Assembly (NCBI GenBank): GCA_014529385.2
Contig: CM043962.1
Coordinates: 37,477,098 to 37,541,097 of the forward strand
Source of the DNA: Adiantum capillus-veneris
Lineage: Eukaryota > Streptophyta > Polypodiopsida > Polypodiales > Pteridaceae
DNA length: 64,000 nt
Reading direction: 5' to 3'
Shown here: one piece after another, positions 9,926-19,086 of the stretch
Numbering within the stretch: position 1 is the first letter of the stretch
How the letters are laid out: each line of letters opens with the position of its first letter
Notes under the pieces: generated by a model
What the model was told of the DNA's origin: nothing
The model's database searches: none
Seen by the model: only the letters and a program-made list of their open reading frames with translations
Made by a program: the position numbers and the translations under genes

Positions 9926-10661
9926 CAAAGAGAGTCCGAATCTCTAAAATCAACGGAAGGACCAAAGAGTGCAAGCTCAGGAGGGTCAGTATTGGTAGAT
10001 AAGATCAATGAACCCTTAGATGCAATCTTGCAAGCATATGAAGCAAGATTGAAGAACAGATAGACCCTAGAGCAAAGGTGGATGACATATCCATATCCAG
10101 AGATAGAAAAACAGAGACTAGAGATGTGCAAACAGCTGATTGAAATTGCACAAGCTTTACTGGAGCCTCCACCTATGGAAGCAGGAGATAGAGTAAGCAA
10201 ACCACCAAACAATGAAACACCTCACAAAACTGAACAAAGGATACCCGACAAGATAGAAAACATTAAATCCTTGCCGGATGTAGAGGATGCAAAAGACGTA
10301 CCTAATATCACTGATGAATCACTGAAAGATTTTCCACCATATTCTCCTATTGTGGAAGAAAATTGGCCTGAAGAGCTATGGGAAACGGTGCGAAAAGCTC
10401 AAGAAAAATATGAGACAAAAACAGTCGAGTCAGCGCCTTTCTCGAAGCTGAACTTGAATAAGACTCCATGGGATTTGGACGTTAAATCATTTCAAGGGGA
10501 TAATGGTTCAGTTGCATACGGAGATAGCAGACCACAATCTCTCAGAACTTTGCCATCATATATGGGGGACTATGAGGCAAGGTTGGAAATTCGAAGAGTA
10601 CCTTCTCAGAGAATAGGCGGTTCGAATCAATTGGACACTAAAATCCTGACAGACGACCCTA
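9926..10661 (+). CDS. Gag-protease spacer of pol, element A
   Basis: Continuation of the gag frame after the boundary stop: GGSVLVDKINEPLDAIL..., a second TAG at 10063, then 10082 onward, including VEENWPEELWETVRKAQ and LRTLPSYMGDYEA. Family B has the same blocks (VDKIFEPINAA, EEDWLGHLWE, LKTLPSYLGDN). The region is acidic and probably helical, with no catalytic motif; its function is unknown. A +1 frame change near 10660 separates it from protease 1 in this copy. Confidence 0.65.
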
Positions 10662-11549
10662 CCAGTTGAGTATAATGGCATAGAGACTAAGGCAATACTT
10701 GATAGTGGAGCTGGCATTGCCATTGCGACCAAATTGCTATGGGAAAAATGGGGAAAACCAGCAATACGAACAACTAGAATGAAATTGCAACTGGCGGATG
10801 GGCACATAGAAAGGCCTATAGGATTGCTGGAGGCAATTGTGGTATCTTCTTGTGGCATAGAGTACGAACATACCTTTGCCATAGTATATTTCGGCAAGAA
10901 GAACAACTATGAAATTATTTTTGGTAGGCCGTTCATGAGGCAACTCAAAATGGTGCAGGACTGGGGGTATGATTATTTGTATCTAAGACATGCCGAAACT
11001 ACTACACACGTAAACATGAAAAATCATAGCTACCATGATGTCACGAGAACCCTTGTGGAAGAATTTGACTCAGCCACCATTAGTGGATCAGAAGTCCCAG
11101 CGTGGCTTTGTAAGAAAAAAGAGATATGGATGTGTGGAGCATCTCAATGTAGTGAATTTGACCACGATGAAAGGACAGTAGAGAGGGTCTTGGAAGACGA
11201 TGCCTATATACGAGAACCTTTTCCTGAAGAGAAGCTCGAACCCCTAGAATGGTCTCAAATTTTGGCTACATTGGATGTATGCGTCAATGAAGTCACTCCC
11301 ACCAAATTTTGTGATGAGAATGGCTACGATATCATACCATACTACATGTTGAGCAAAATTGTGGAGGAGGATGAGGACGAGGTAGATACTGAGAATATGA
11401 GGATCCATAAAACAGAAACGAAACTTGAGATTAAGATAGTGGGCTATGTAGACATCCCCACTAAAGAAATCAAGCAGGAAGGAGAAGAATTTTATGATTC
11501 TTCTGATCAAAGTGAAAACAAGGATAACGCGGATGACAAGAAGTCGTAA
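10662..11549 (+). CDS. Protease 1 (retropepsin) and start of the PR-RT linker, element A
   Basis: Aspartic protease that would mature the Gag-Pol polyprotein. The catalytic loop ILDSGAGIAIATK has D at 10701-10703. Then come MKLQLADGHIERPIGLLE and YEIIFGRPFM near 10910, the Athila/Tat retropepsin pattern (LQLAD...P.G...ILGRPF). Residues after about 10960 (EFDSATISGSEVPAWLCKK, IWMCGAS, EPFPEEKLEPLEWSQILAT, DVCVN) form a linker conserved in B and C with no known domain. The frame ends at TAA 11547-11549 in acidic sequence; coding-like sequence resumes at 11673. Confidence 0.85.
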   Translation, partial: PVEYNGIETKAILDSGAGIAIATKLLWEKWGKPAIRTTRMKLQLADGHIERPIGLLEAIVVSSCGIEYEHTFAIVYFGKKNNYEIIFGRPFMRQLKMVQDWGYDYLYLRHAETTTHVNMKNHSYHDVTRTLVEEFDSATISGSEVPAWLCKKKEIWMCGASQCSEFDHDERTVERVLEDDAYIREPFPEEKLEPLEWSQILATLDVCVNEVTPTKFCDENGYDIIPYYMLSKIVEEDEDEVDTENMRIHKTETKLEIKIVGYVDIPTKEIKQEGEEFYDSSDQSENKDNADDKKS

Positions 11550-12149
11550 AATACAGAGGGAGACGACAATCAAGATCAAGACAATGACGTCTTCTACAAT
11601 TTCCCAAACCAAAGTGAGAGACGCCAAAAAAGATACAAGAGTAAACGACACCACATCAGTACACCAACCAGGTTGAGACCCATGCCAGAGTTTAAGGGTA
11701 AGACACATTTCCTTATGAACATTCATGCTGTTGATTGTGCTAAGGATAAAGTGTCAGGAAGATTTCTTAAGGTTGCAGAAGACTCAGGATTTAAGTCCAG
11801 ACTGTTGAAACCTAAGAAAACCAGCAAACCAAAAAAAAGAGTTGCAATAGAAAAACTGAATGTCTGTGGTAGTCCAATTATGACGAAAATTGAACGGAAA
11901 ACGAGATACAATGAGTTGAAACAAAAAATTAAAAATGTATGGACAACTGAAATGGAAAGTAGCGATGGAATGAGCGCTAGTGATGGGAGTAAAAAGATAG
12001 ATGTACCTCCTCACTATTGTAAGTATACTATTCAGGAAAGAAGATTGGTGGTTCAGCAACCAATGAGGGAGCCTAAATCAAACGAGTCCTACGATGGGCC
12101 AGAGAACGCCAAGAAAATAGACTTAGCACAGCCAGGAGAAAATCCTTGA
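11550..12149 (+). CDS. PR-RT linker, second part, element A
   Basis: Frame from about 11673: RPMPEFKGKTHFLMNIHAVD, then basic KPKKTSKPKKR and IDVPPHYCKYTIQERRLVV. Family B has matching blocks (PMPSVSSKTQFLMQIDANDC, HVPSHYKKFTLQDRKIII, SYEGPENTKRVDL). It ends at TGA 12147-12149, but the same frame continues directly into RT. Together with the preceding block it gives a conserved linker of about 400 residues between protease and RT, much longer than usual. Function unknown. Confidence 0.65.
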   Translation, partial: NTEGDDNQDQDNDVFYNFPNQSERRQKRYKSKRHHISTPTRLRPMPEFKGKTHFLMNIHAVDCAKDKVSGRFLKVAEDSGFKSRLLKPKKTSKPKKRVAIEKLNVCGSPIMTKIERKTRYNELKQKIKNVWTTEMESSDGMSASDGSKKIDVPPHYCKYTIQERRLVVQQPMREPKSNESYDGPENAKKIDLAQPGENP

Positions 12150-13230
12150 CCTGCTTACATTGCCACAGATCTAGGTCGAGAAGAAGAGGACTTACTGATC
12201 AAAACACTTAAGGAATTTCGAGATGTATTTGCATGGTCGTACAAAGATTTGAAGGGAGTGGATCCTAACATTTGTGAACATTCAATCCCTCTGAAGTCTC
12301 ATGCAAAGCCAAGCAAACAACGTCCCTACACGTATAATGAGACATTCGCCAAAAGGATAAAAGAGGAGATAGACAAACTTATGGAGGCTGAATTTATTTA
12401 TGAGATAGAACACACGGACTGGGTGTCCCTGATAGTGGTGGTACCCAAGAAAAATGGGAAATTACGAGTGTGTGTGAATCTCAAGAAGGTAAACGCAGCA
12501 ACAATAAGAGACAACTACCCTCTTCCTATCACTGAACACGTCCTAGAACGAGTGGCAGGCAAGCAAGCCTATAGCTTTATGGACGGATTCTCTTGTTATA
12601 ACCAATTGGGGGTCAAACTAGAAGATCAATACAAAACAGCATTTGCAACAAAATGGGACATATATGCGTTTAGGGTAATGCCATTTGGCTTGACCAATGC
12701 TCCAGCCACATTTCAGAGATTAATGACACACGCTTTTAAAGAATACTTGCGAAAATTCTTGGATATTTACATGGACGACTTGTGTGTCTATTCTCTATTG
12801 AGAGAAGACCATATAGATCATCTGAGAAAGGTATTCGAAAAATGCAGAACGTATAGGATTTGCCTCAACCCAGAAAAATGCGTATTCATGGTACGACAAG
12901 GTAAAATCTTAGGCCACATAGTGTCGGCTAATGGAATTACCACTGATGAAGACCAAGGTAAAGGTGATCATAGAATTGCCAAGACCAAACATTGTACGAG
13001 AGGTACAATCATTTATGGGACATTGTGGATACTACCGACGTTTTATCTACATGTACGCGGTAATCGTAAAACCCTTGTATAGTCTAATCACGCTCTTCAT
13101 TTGGACAAATGAATGTGAGGAGTCATTCCAGAAACTAAAAGATGCACTGGTATCTGCACCAATTCTAAAAGCACCAGATTGGTCAAAGATCTTCCATGTA
13201 CATGCAATAGGCTGTATATTAGCATAACCA
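12150..13230 (+). CDS. Reverse transcriptase of element A (one frameshift)
   Basis: RNA-dependent DNA polymerase domain. Motifs in order: KPSKQRPYTYNE, WVSLIVVVPKKNGKLRVCVN, FMDGFSCYNQL, MPFGLTNAPATFQRLM, and YMDD at 12768-12779, followed by LNPEKCVFM and LGHIVS. The frame used from 12150 changes near 12955; the frame from 12931 supplies the thumb/connection (FMGHCGYYRRFI, FIWTNECEESFQKLK, ILKAPDW) up to a TAA at 13225-13227. The stop and frameshift mark a decayed copy, though the catalytic YMDD is intact. Confidence 0.9.
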
Positions 13231-13560
13231 GATGAGGGAAAGACTGATTTTCCAATCAGTTATGCTAGTAGACAACTCAACAGTGCAGAAAAGAATTATA
13301 CTACCACTGAAAGAGGAGGATTGGGTATGATATATACTGTAAAGAAATTTCGGCATTACTTACTCGCGAACAAATTCACATTCTTTGTGGATCATCAGGC
13401 ACTCTTGTACTTAGTAAACAAACCTTGCAACACGGGACGAATTGTAAGATGGTTCATTGTGTTGCTGGAGTTTGATTTTACGGTAGTAGTTAAGAAAGGA
13501 AAAACTCATCAAAGAGCAGACCACCTTTCTCGATTACTACATGGTGAAAAAGCTACCGGA
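13170..13560 (+). CDS. RNase H domain of element A (first catalytic Asp deleted)
   Basis: Ty3-type RNase H that degrades the RNA strand of the hybrid. Visible: YTTTERGGLGMIY with the catalytic Glu, FFVDHQALLYLVNK with a catalytic Asp, and RADHLSRL at the end. Compared with B (HVHVDASNFAIGCILA) this copy reads HVHAIGCILA: an 18-base in-frame deletion near 13200 removes VDASNF and with it the first catalytic Asp. A TAA at 13225 lies inside the domain. Confidence 0.85.
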
Positions 13561-15360
13561 GTAGATGATGATCTCCCAAACGCATACCTGTTTAATATAG
13601 AGATGGTACCGAAATGGTCAGAGCAAATTATTCCGTTGCTGACATATGGAATGAATCTTGACGACAAACACACGGTAGAAGACATTAGACAAGCACGAAA
13701 TTACACAATGCTTGCGGGAAGAATGTACCATCATGGAAACGATGGGATTCTAAGGTTGTGTATAGACCCAGAGGAGTACGAAGCGTATCTAGAGGAGACC
13801 CACACACAAACAGGGGGATTCCATAGAGGAAATCAAATGATGTATGAACAATTAAGAAGACTTGGAGTGTATTGGCCAGGAATGGCAGGTGATGTAGCAA
13901 ATTACATCAAGAAATGCGACTTTTGCACATCCAATACCACTGTGGATTATGCCACATTATACCAAGTAACAGTAGCACCCGCATGGAGTCATGCTATTGT
14001 GGATTATTTGACTAATAAGGAGCTGCCAGGAGATTGGTCTAAAGCCAGACAAAAGGCTTTACAAATCGAAGCGAATAGGTATACCCTCATTAGTGACCAA
14101 TTGTACAAAAGAGGAACTGATGACCAGCTAAGGTTAGTTCCTCATGAAAATGACTACTTTCCATTATTGGAACAGGCTCATGCAGGCATAGCAGGTGGTC
14201 ATTTTTCAGCAGAGAGAACCGTAAAAATCATTATGGTTGCAAGTATATGGTGGCCGACCATGATTCAAGATGCAGCAGAATTCGTGAAAATGTGTGATGA
14301 ATGTCAATGCACTAAGGTACCAATTAAAAGAGACAAAATGCCTTTAAGACCAATGATGAGTGCTCGAGCATTCGCCAAATGGGGATTGGACTTTGTTGGT
14401 CCTATGACTCCACCAGCGTATCGTTCACAAGCACAATATATCATAGTGGCCACGGACTACATGACCAAATGGGTGGAAGCAAAAGCCACAACGAAAGCGG
14501 ATGCTAGAACCACGGCACAATTCTTATATGAATATGTGTTTACACGTTATGGCCTTCCAATCGAGCTGGTGAGTGATAGAGGGACACACTTTGTAAATGA
14601 AGTTATCCAACATCTCTTAAATGAGTTTATGGTAATTCATCGCAAATCTACACTCTATCATCCACAAGCCAATGGCCAAGCGGAAGCGACCAACAAAATA
14701 TTGTGCACGGTTCTTACGAAACTGGTTAGTGAAACAAGAACAGATTGGGATCAGATGCTCTATTTGGCATTATGGGCCTATCGAGTTGCATATAAAACAA
14801 CACTCAATTCTACACCATTTAATATGGTATATAGGTTAAATGCAATATTGCCTATTGACTTTTTAATCCCCACACTAAGGGTAGCAAAACAATTGGACTG
14901 GACGGGGCATGAACTTTCAGAACGGTTAGAGGACCTTGAAAAATTAGATGAGTTACGACTCAATGCTGTAGCGGCCATCTATGCAAAAAAAAGACAACAG
15001 AAAGAGTTTTTTGACAAACATGTCAAGAACAAGAACTTTAAACAGGGCGACTATGTCTTAGTATACACCCTTAAACACCATGCCAAAAAGCTAAAGAAAA
15101 GGGGCATGGGGCCTTATTTGATCCAAGAAATATCGTCCAGCGGAGCAGTAAAACTGTCGACACTAGATGGAAAAGAAATGCCGAAGTGGATTAGTGGGTG
15201 TCGTTTAAAAAAATATCATCTACCTTTAACACCGGAAATGTTGTTTCAACTGCATTATATGGAAAAACCTATAGACAGGAACAACAAAGAATTCAGGACC
15301 AGGCACAACAAGAAGCAAAGGAACGGATTTCTAAACGAAAGCAGCTTTTCAGGACAATAA
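13561..15360 (+). CDS. Integrase of element A with duplicated N-terminal HHCC module
   Basis: DNA strand-transfer enzyme. Two zinc-binding modules occur in tandem. Module 1 has His at 13801 and 13822 and Cys at 13915 and 13924; module 2 has His at 14179 and 14200 and Cys at 14293 and 14302. Both have exactly H-X6-H-X30-C-X2-C spacing, and each is preceded by a related stretch (YTMLAGRMYHHGNDG; YTLISDQLYKRGTDD). The catalytic core is complete: Asp 14389, Asp 14575, Glu 14683 (D-X61-D-X35-E), with DFVGP and HPQANGQAE. The C-terminal part has DYVLVYTLKHH, GPYLIQEIS and WISGCRLKKYHLP; no chromodomain. The frame ends TAA 15358-15360. Confidence 0.92.
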   Translation, partial: VDDDLPNAYLFNIEMVPKWSEQIIPLLTYGMNLDDKHTVEDIRQARNYTMLAGRMYHHGNDGILRLCIDPEEYEAYLEETHTQTGGFHRGNQMMYEQLRRLGVYWPGMAGDVANYIKKCDFCTSNTTVDYATLYQVTVAPAWSHAIVDYLTNKELPGDWSKARQKALQIEANRYTLISDQLYKRGTDDQLRLVPHENDYFPLLEQAHAGIAGGHFSAERTVKIIMVASIWWPTMIQDAAEFVKMCDECQCTKVPIKRDKMPLRPMMSARAFAKWGLDFVGPMTPPAYRSQAQYIIVATDYMTKWVEAKATTKADARTTAQFLYEYVFTRYGLPIELVSDRGTHFVNEVIQHLLNEFMVIHRKSTLYHPQANGQAEATNKILCTVLTKLVSETRTDWDQMLYLALWAYRVAYKTTLNSTPFNMVYRLNAILPIDFLIPTLRVAKQLDWTGHELSERLEDLEKLDELRLNAVAAIYAKKRQQKEFFDKHVKNKNFKQGDYVLVYTLKHHAKKLKKRGMGPYLIQEISSSGAVKLSTLDGKEMPKWISGCRLKKYHLPLTPEMLFQLHYMEKPIDRNNKEFRTRHNKKQRNGFLNESSFSGQ

Positions 15361-15362
15361 AC

Positions 15363-16124
15363 ATGGTCAACCCAATGATGACTGACGAATATCCTCTTTC
15401 AACATCCCAAACAATCGAAGCAGATATACAAAGCGACGAATTAGAAAAGACCATGACAGACCTTAGGGCTCAGGACGATAGCATCATCGACGACTTGGAA
15501 GATACATGGTGTAGTCCTTACATAAAAGCTTATGCAGGCACAAAACAAGTTGAAATCTATGCATTACTTGACACTGGGGCAAAAATGAGTGTCATCAGCT
15601 TTGAGCTCTTTCAGAAACTTGGACCAATGAAGACTATCCCAGAGACACACAGATTGAAAGTAGCATCGGCTGATGAGGTGACCACGTTGTGGTCTATTAT
15701 AATACCAATCACAGTGCAGGCACACCCGTACACTACAAAATTCCATGTACTGCCACCAAGTAGGTCAGCAACTCCGTGTATCTTAGCAGTGTCATGGATG
15801 AAAGCTAACAAGGTATTCATTGATTTGGATACGAATGAGGCACTGTTCAGAAAGGAAAACTTTTCAGAACCCTTCTTATCATATAACCAATTCATGTCAA
15901 GGAGGAAACAAAAGTTAATACAACCGCAAAAATCTGCCCAACAACAAACAAAGTTTACAAGTCCAACAACGTCTTATCAAAAATCAGTAACCATGCAGGG
16001 AACCAGGCAAGTTTCGGTACGGCGTACAGAGCTGACCGAGGCACAATTACATCAAAAGAGGAAATACAAAGTTTGGATAAGGCACGACAGCCTAATTCCT
16101 ATAAAAAAAGAGTCAGAAGAATAG
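15363..16124 (+). CDS. Protease 2: retropepsin-like domain downstream of integrase, element A
   Basis: An ATG lies two bases after the integrase stop, in a different frame. That frame is also open upstream over the integrase tail, where it matches family B (QAQQEAKERISKRK versus EAQEEARLRVLKRK). The protein has a retropepsin loop LLDTGAKMSVIS with D at 15570-15572 and a C-terminal ILAVSWMKANKVFIDLD block like the ILG.DWL...I.D motif. It is clearly distinct from protease 1. Equivalents follow integrase in C (DTGA at 34301) and B (inverted). After the TAG at 16122-16124 the frame runs on to 16559 in Gln/Lys/Thr-rich sequence (LVWWPKLPIQ). Whether it is an active protease, a dUTPase-like fold relative or a binding domain is unknown. 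Confidence 0.8.
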   Translation: MVNPMMTDEYPLSTSQTIEADIQSDELEKTMTDLRAQDDSIIDDLEDTWCSPYIKAYAGTKQVEIYALLDTGAKMSVISFELFQKLGPMKTIPETHRLKVASADEVTTLWSIIIPITVQAHPYTTKFHVLPPSRSATPCILAVSWMKANKVFIDLDTNEALFRKENFSEPFLSYNQFMSRRKQKLIQPQKSAQQQTKFTSPTTSYQKSVTMQGTRQVSVRRTELTEAQLHQKRKYKVWIRHDSLIPIKKESEE

Positions 16125-16559
16125 ACAAAACACCAAAAACAAGCCCAACTTCAAAGAAACATAGTCAATCTATCAAATACGCAACGGACTATATTGGTAT
16201 GGTGGCCAAAATTGCCAATTCAAAACGAGCCAACAACACAAGAAGGGCAGACAAAGATGACAATCATGCAGCTATCTACAACTGTCAAGGTCAAGCAACA
16301 TCATGCAAACAGCACGAGGAAACAAACAGAATCCACAACAAAAACTACAAGGATGTATCAGACACAAGTCATCAAGGTAGAAAGAAAGAATGTTCCACCA
16401 GATACGACAATATCGACTTCAAAGGAACCAGATACGCCAATTCAAAACCAGTGGAAAACAATCAAACAACGAGCGGCAGAGTTACAACTACTACTTGCAA
16501 AGAAAATCTGCCAGCCAATTCAAGATACCACAGGAAACCTCAATGACAAATGCCAATAA
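16125..16559 (+). CDS. C-terminal extension of protease 2, element A
   Basis: Same frame as protease 2 beyond its TAG, ending TAA near 16559. Low-complexity sequence rich in Gln, Thr, Lys and Asn with RAAELQLLLAKKICQ near the end. Family C has a comparable basic/polar tail (IWVPKNSS, IKQK-like). No domain is recognised; it may be real coding sequence behind a stop or simply biased composition. Confidence 0.4.
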   Translation, partial: TKHQKQAQLQRNIVNLSNTQRTILVWWPKLPIQNEPTTQEGQTKMTIMQLSTTVKVKQHHANSTRKQTESTTKTTRMYQTQVIKVERKNVPPDTTISTSKEPDTPIQNQWKTIKQRAAELQLLLAKKICQPIQDTTGNLNDKCQ

Positions 16560-16720
16560 GCGCATCGCTTATACCTTCCTCTTGCACCGCATAAATTCTT
16601 TCTACATGCATTGACTGCACATGCATATAGGGCTATATTACAAGGCCTGCATTAGCATGAGTTCAAACCCATGCACAACACATACCCTTGACGATACCCT
16701 GTCGTCCGGGAGGACTCCAA

Positions 16721-16736
16721 TTAGGAGGGGGGGAGG
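16721..16736 (+). other. Internal polypurine tract of element A
   Basis: TTAGGAGGGGGGGAGG. The first 15 bases are identical to the terminal PPT at 22821-22835, although it lies 6.1 kb upstream of the 3' LTR, just after the protease 2 region. C (35245-35260) and B (inverted, 53383-53400) have related purine tracts in the same place. It could prime a second plus strand, like a central PPT, or mark an ancestral 3' end. Confidence 0.75.
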
Positions 16737-18344
16737 CATTCCAATGCGGACTCATGTCATATATTAGAGGGCAATGTTTGTGAGCAATTTTTCAACCATT
16801 TTTGCATTTTATTGTGTGATTTTGGGAAAAAGAATATGCCCTCGTAATTAATCAAAATTGGGGACCAAATCATCATTCATGAGCCCCTAGGGATGTGTAT
16901 AGACTATAAAGAGAGTCAAATCTAGCCAAAAATTGTCTAAAAACAGCAAAAAGTAGGCCAAGGTTGACGATAATGAGCGAGATTGTACATAGACGAGAGA
17001 AAGTGAGCTACAAAGTGTTTTTCTTTTCATTGGTATTTTTCTAGGTTAGAATTGCTATTTTCGGGTTATTTTGGGATTTATTTTCTTTATTTAACCATTT
17101 TCTAGAAAAAATTATAGAAAAAAATCCGTAATCCAAATGGAAACACAAAAGAAGAGACGCCTGATCAGAGCAAGGTAAAGAAGACACAGAAAAAATAAGG
17201 ACTGCAAAGGTGACAGGGCAAAATGACCACCGTCATGAAGGGACCTCCAACTCAAGAAATCTGCAAAAGTGGTAAAACTGAAGCAACCGAAATCCAAATC
17301 AAGAAATTTTCGAGCCTAAACCGCATCTCGCAAAAAGTTATGGCCACAGGTAAAATATGGGAAAATTTGGTGTCGGAGTCTCGATTACATATAGAGAGGC
17401 TAGGCTAGAAATTCCTCATTTGAGTCATTTTCCATAGTGAGAGAGAGAGAGCTCCCTACAGCAGTTGAGACTTCCAGGAGTTCATCCATCGCGCACGGTC
17501 ACCAGATCAACATTAGATATGAGAGGTATGCTCGTCAACACTGACTCTAAGTGTTGTTTACTTCAGTTAGTCGCAAAACCTCGTCGGCATCACAATCACA
17601 ACCTGTGCACACATACGGTAGAATGGTTGTTAGGGAGACCTAGAGGCCACCAAATGGGACCAAAAGTGAAAGGCACAATGCGTATAGCTTAGGGATCGAG
17701 CCTATGACCTCGGAAAGCGTGAAGGAAGCCGCTCAAAAAACCCTAATTTAGCAGGACCTGCAAAAGGGCGACAAAACCAAGGTGATCGGAAATGAGCCAA
17801 AATTCATAGACAGCAAGCCAATAACCTCGACAAACTGACTGAAGGGTTAGACTATGAAAAAGTTCGTCAAAACGGAACCTAAAGTCCCTATCTGACGAAA
17901 ACCGCACAAAGCGTCACGATACTCTAACGGGCCGACCAAGTGACAAAATTACACCAAATTCAACAAGGAACATCCAAAGGAGGTCAACTACGAGATGGAA
18001 TGTGTCCACTCAGGAAAAAAGTTCTTCCACTAGGGCAAATGATGGCAACAGGCCAGAAAGACGTCCAAATGGTCGTTCTTGGTGTTTCAAACACCAAAAC
18101 AACAACTGACTGCTTGGATGGAAGGTCAAAAGGAAGTAAAAGACAGCCGGAATCATACAAAGACCAAAAGGAACCACGACCATCACCTAAGTGGTCTACT
18201 TCAACTTCAAGACCAACTAAGTGCTACAAACAGGGAGTACATTCTGCTAAATTGATTAAAACTTGATGTGTGTGTCTAGGAGGGCCTATTAAAACCATGA
18301 TTGTCAACTAACATCAAAAAACTGGTAAAAATGACAAAGTGCCC

Positions 18345-18362
18345 AGTCTATCGCGATAGACT
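18345..18362. repeat. Palindrome A4 (perfect 18 bp)
   Basis: AGTCTATCG joined to CGATAGACT, identical to A1 and A3 although 11.6 kb downstream. Confidence 0.9.
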
Positions 18363-18481
18363 TGAACTTACACTTAGACAAGGGAAACTTTGACTTTGGC
18401 TTCATGAGGGGTGCTAACAAGGAATCTTAATCACCAATATCAAGTCAAAGTGCAAGAAAAATCTTTTTTGGCCAAAAACTC

Positions 18482-18499
18482 AGTCTATCGCGATAGACT
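18482..18499. repeat. Palindrome A5 (perfect 18 bp)
   Basis: Starts 137 bp after A4, about half the usual spacing. Confidence 0.9.
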
Positions 18500-18769
18500 T
18501 GCTACAACAATTATTGGGGGAAAAGACTTTTCAAATTTTTACAAGCTAGACTTGGGGAAGCAAATGAAGGCAGTACACCAAATTTGGTGCCAAGATGGAC
18601 TCATATGGCAAGCTGAGAAAGACATGCAGACAACTCAGAGTCAGAACAGGACATCTCAAGGGCAGACAGGTAAAATTTACATGTGAGGGGTCAAGAAACC
18701 TTGCATCAACTGGGAGAAGGCAGACAGATGGTCACAAAGCCAAAAAATGACAAACTGACACTAAGTCCC

Positions 18770-18787
18770 AGTCTATCGCGATAGACC
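18770..18787. repeat. Palindrome A6
   Basis: Same palindrome with C as last base, like A2; 288 bp after A5. Confidence 0.9.
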
Positions 18788-19068
18788 AAGCAGAGGGATG
18801 CTGGACCATCTTATCAAAAATTTGAATTAGGAGTTGTCTTCAACATGATGCAAGATGACCACCCACTAAGTTTGAGCCCAAAACAACACAAAATGAAGGA
18901 GATAGACCAACATCTCCTTGAAGGGAATCTGGAAAAATGGGAGTTGATCCAAAAAGGGGTCACTTGACATTCATTTGAGGTAGAAATGGGGTCAGATCAT
19001 GTGCAAGGTATGGAAAACCAATTGGTGGAGTCACAACTGCAAAAAAGGACCCAGATAAAAAAAATGCT

Positions 19069-19086
19069 AGTCTATCGCGATAGACT
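19069..19086. repeat. Palindrome A7 (perfect 18 bp)
   Basis: 299 bp after A6. The following DNA (AAATTTCAAGGCATTTGG near 19167) has a relative after A2 (AAATTCAAGGCATTTAG near 6519), so leader and distal arrays share unit sequence. Confidence 0.9.

Noticed and set aside
11244-11726. Long minus-strand open frame opposite the PR-RT linker
   Set aside because: Shadow of a real sense coding region conserved in three copies.
14990-15240. Chromodomain at the integrase C-terminus
   Set aside because: The tail has the WISGCRLKKY block instead; no aromatic cage motif, so these are not chromoviruses.
16073-16546. Separate basic protein overlapping the protease 2 tail
   Set aside because: Out of frame with protease 2 and not conserved; the polar, Lys/Thr-rich composition gives open frames by chance.
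6121-19086. CRISPR-like regular short repeats
   Set aside because: Repeats are fully palindromic, spacers are ~260-300 bp and themselves related, and the context is an LTR retrotransposon in a plant genome.
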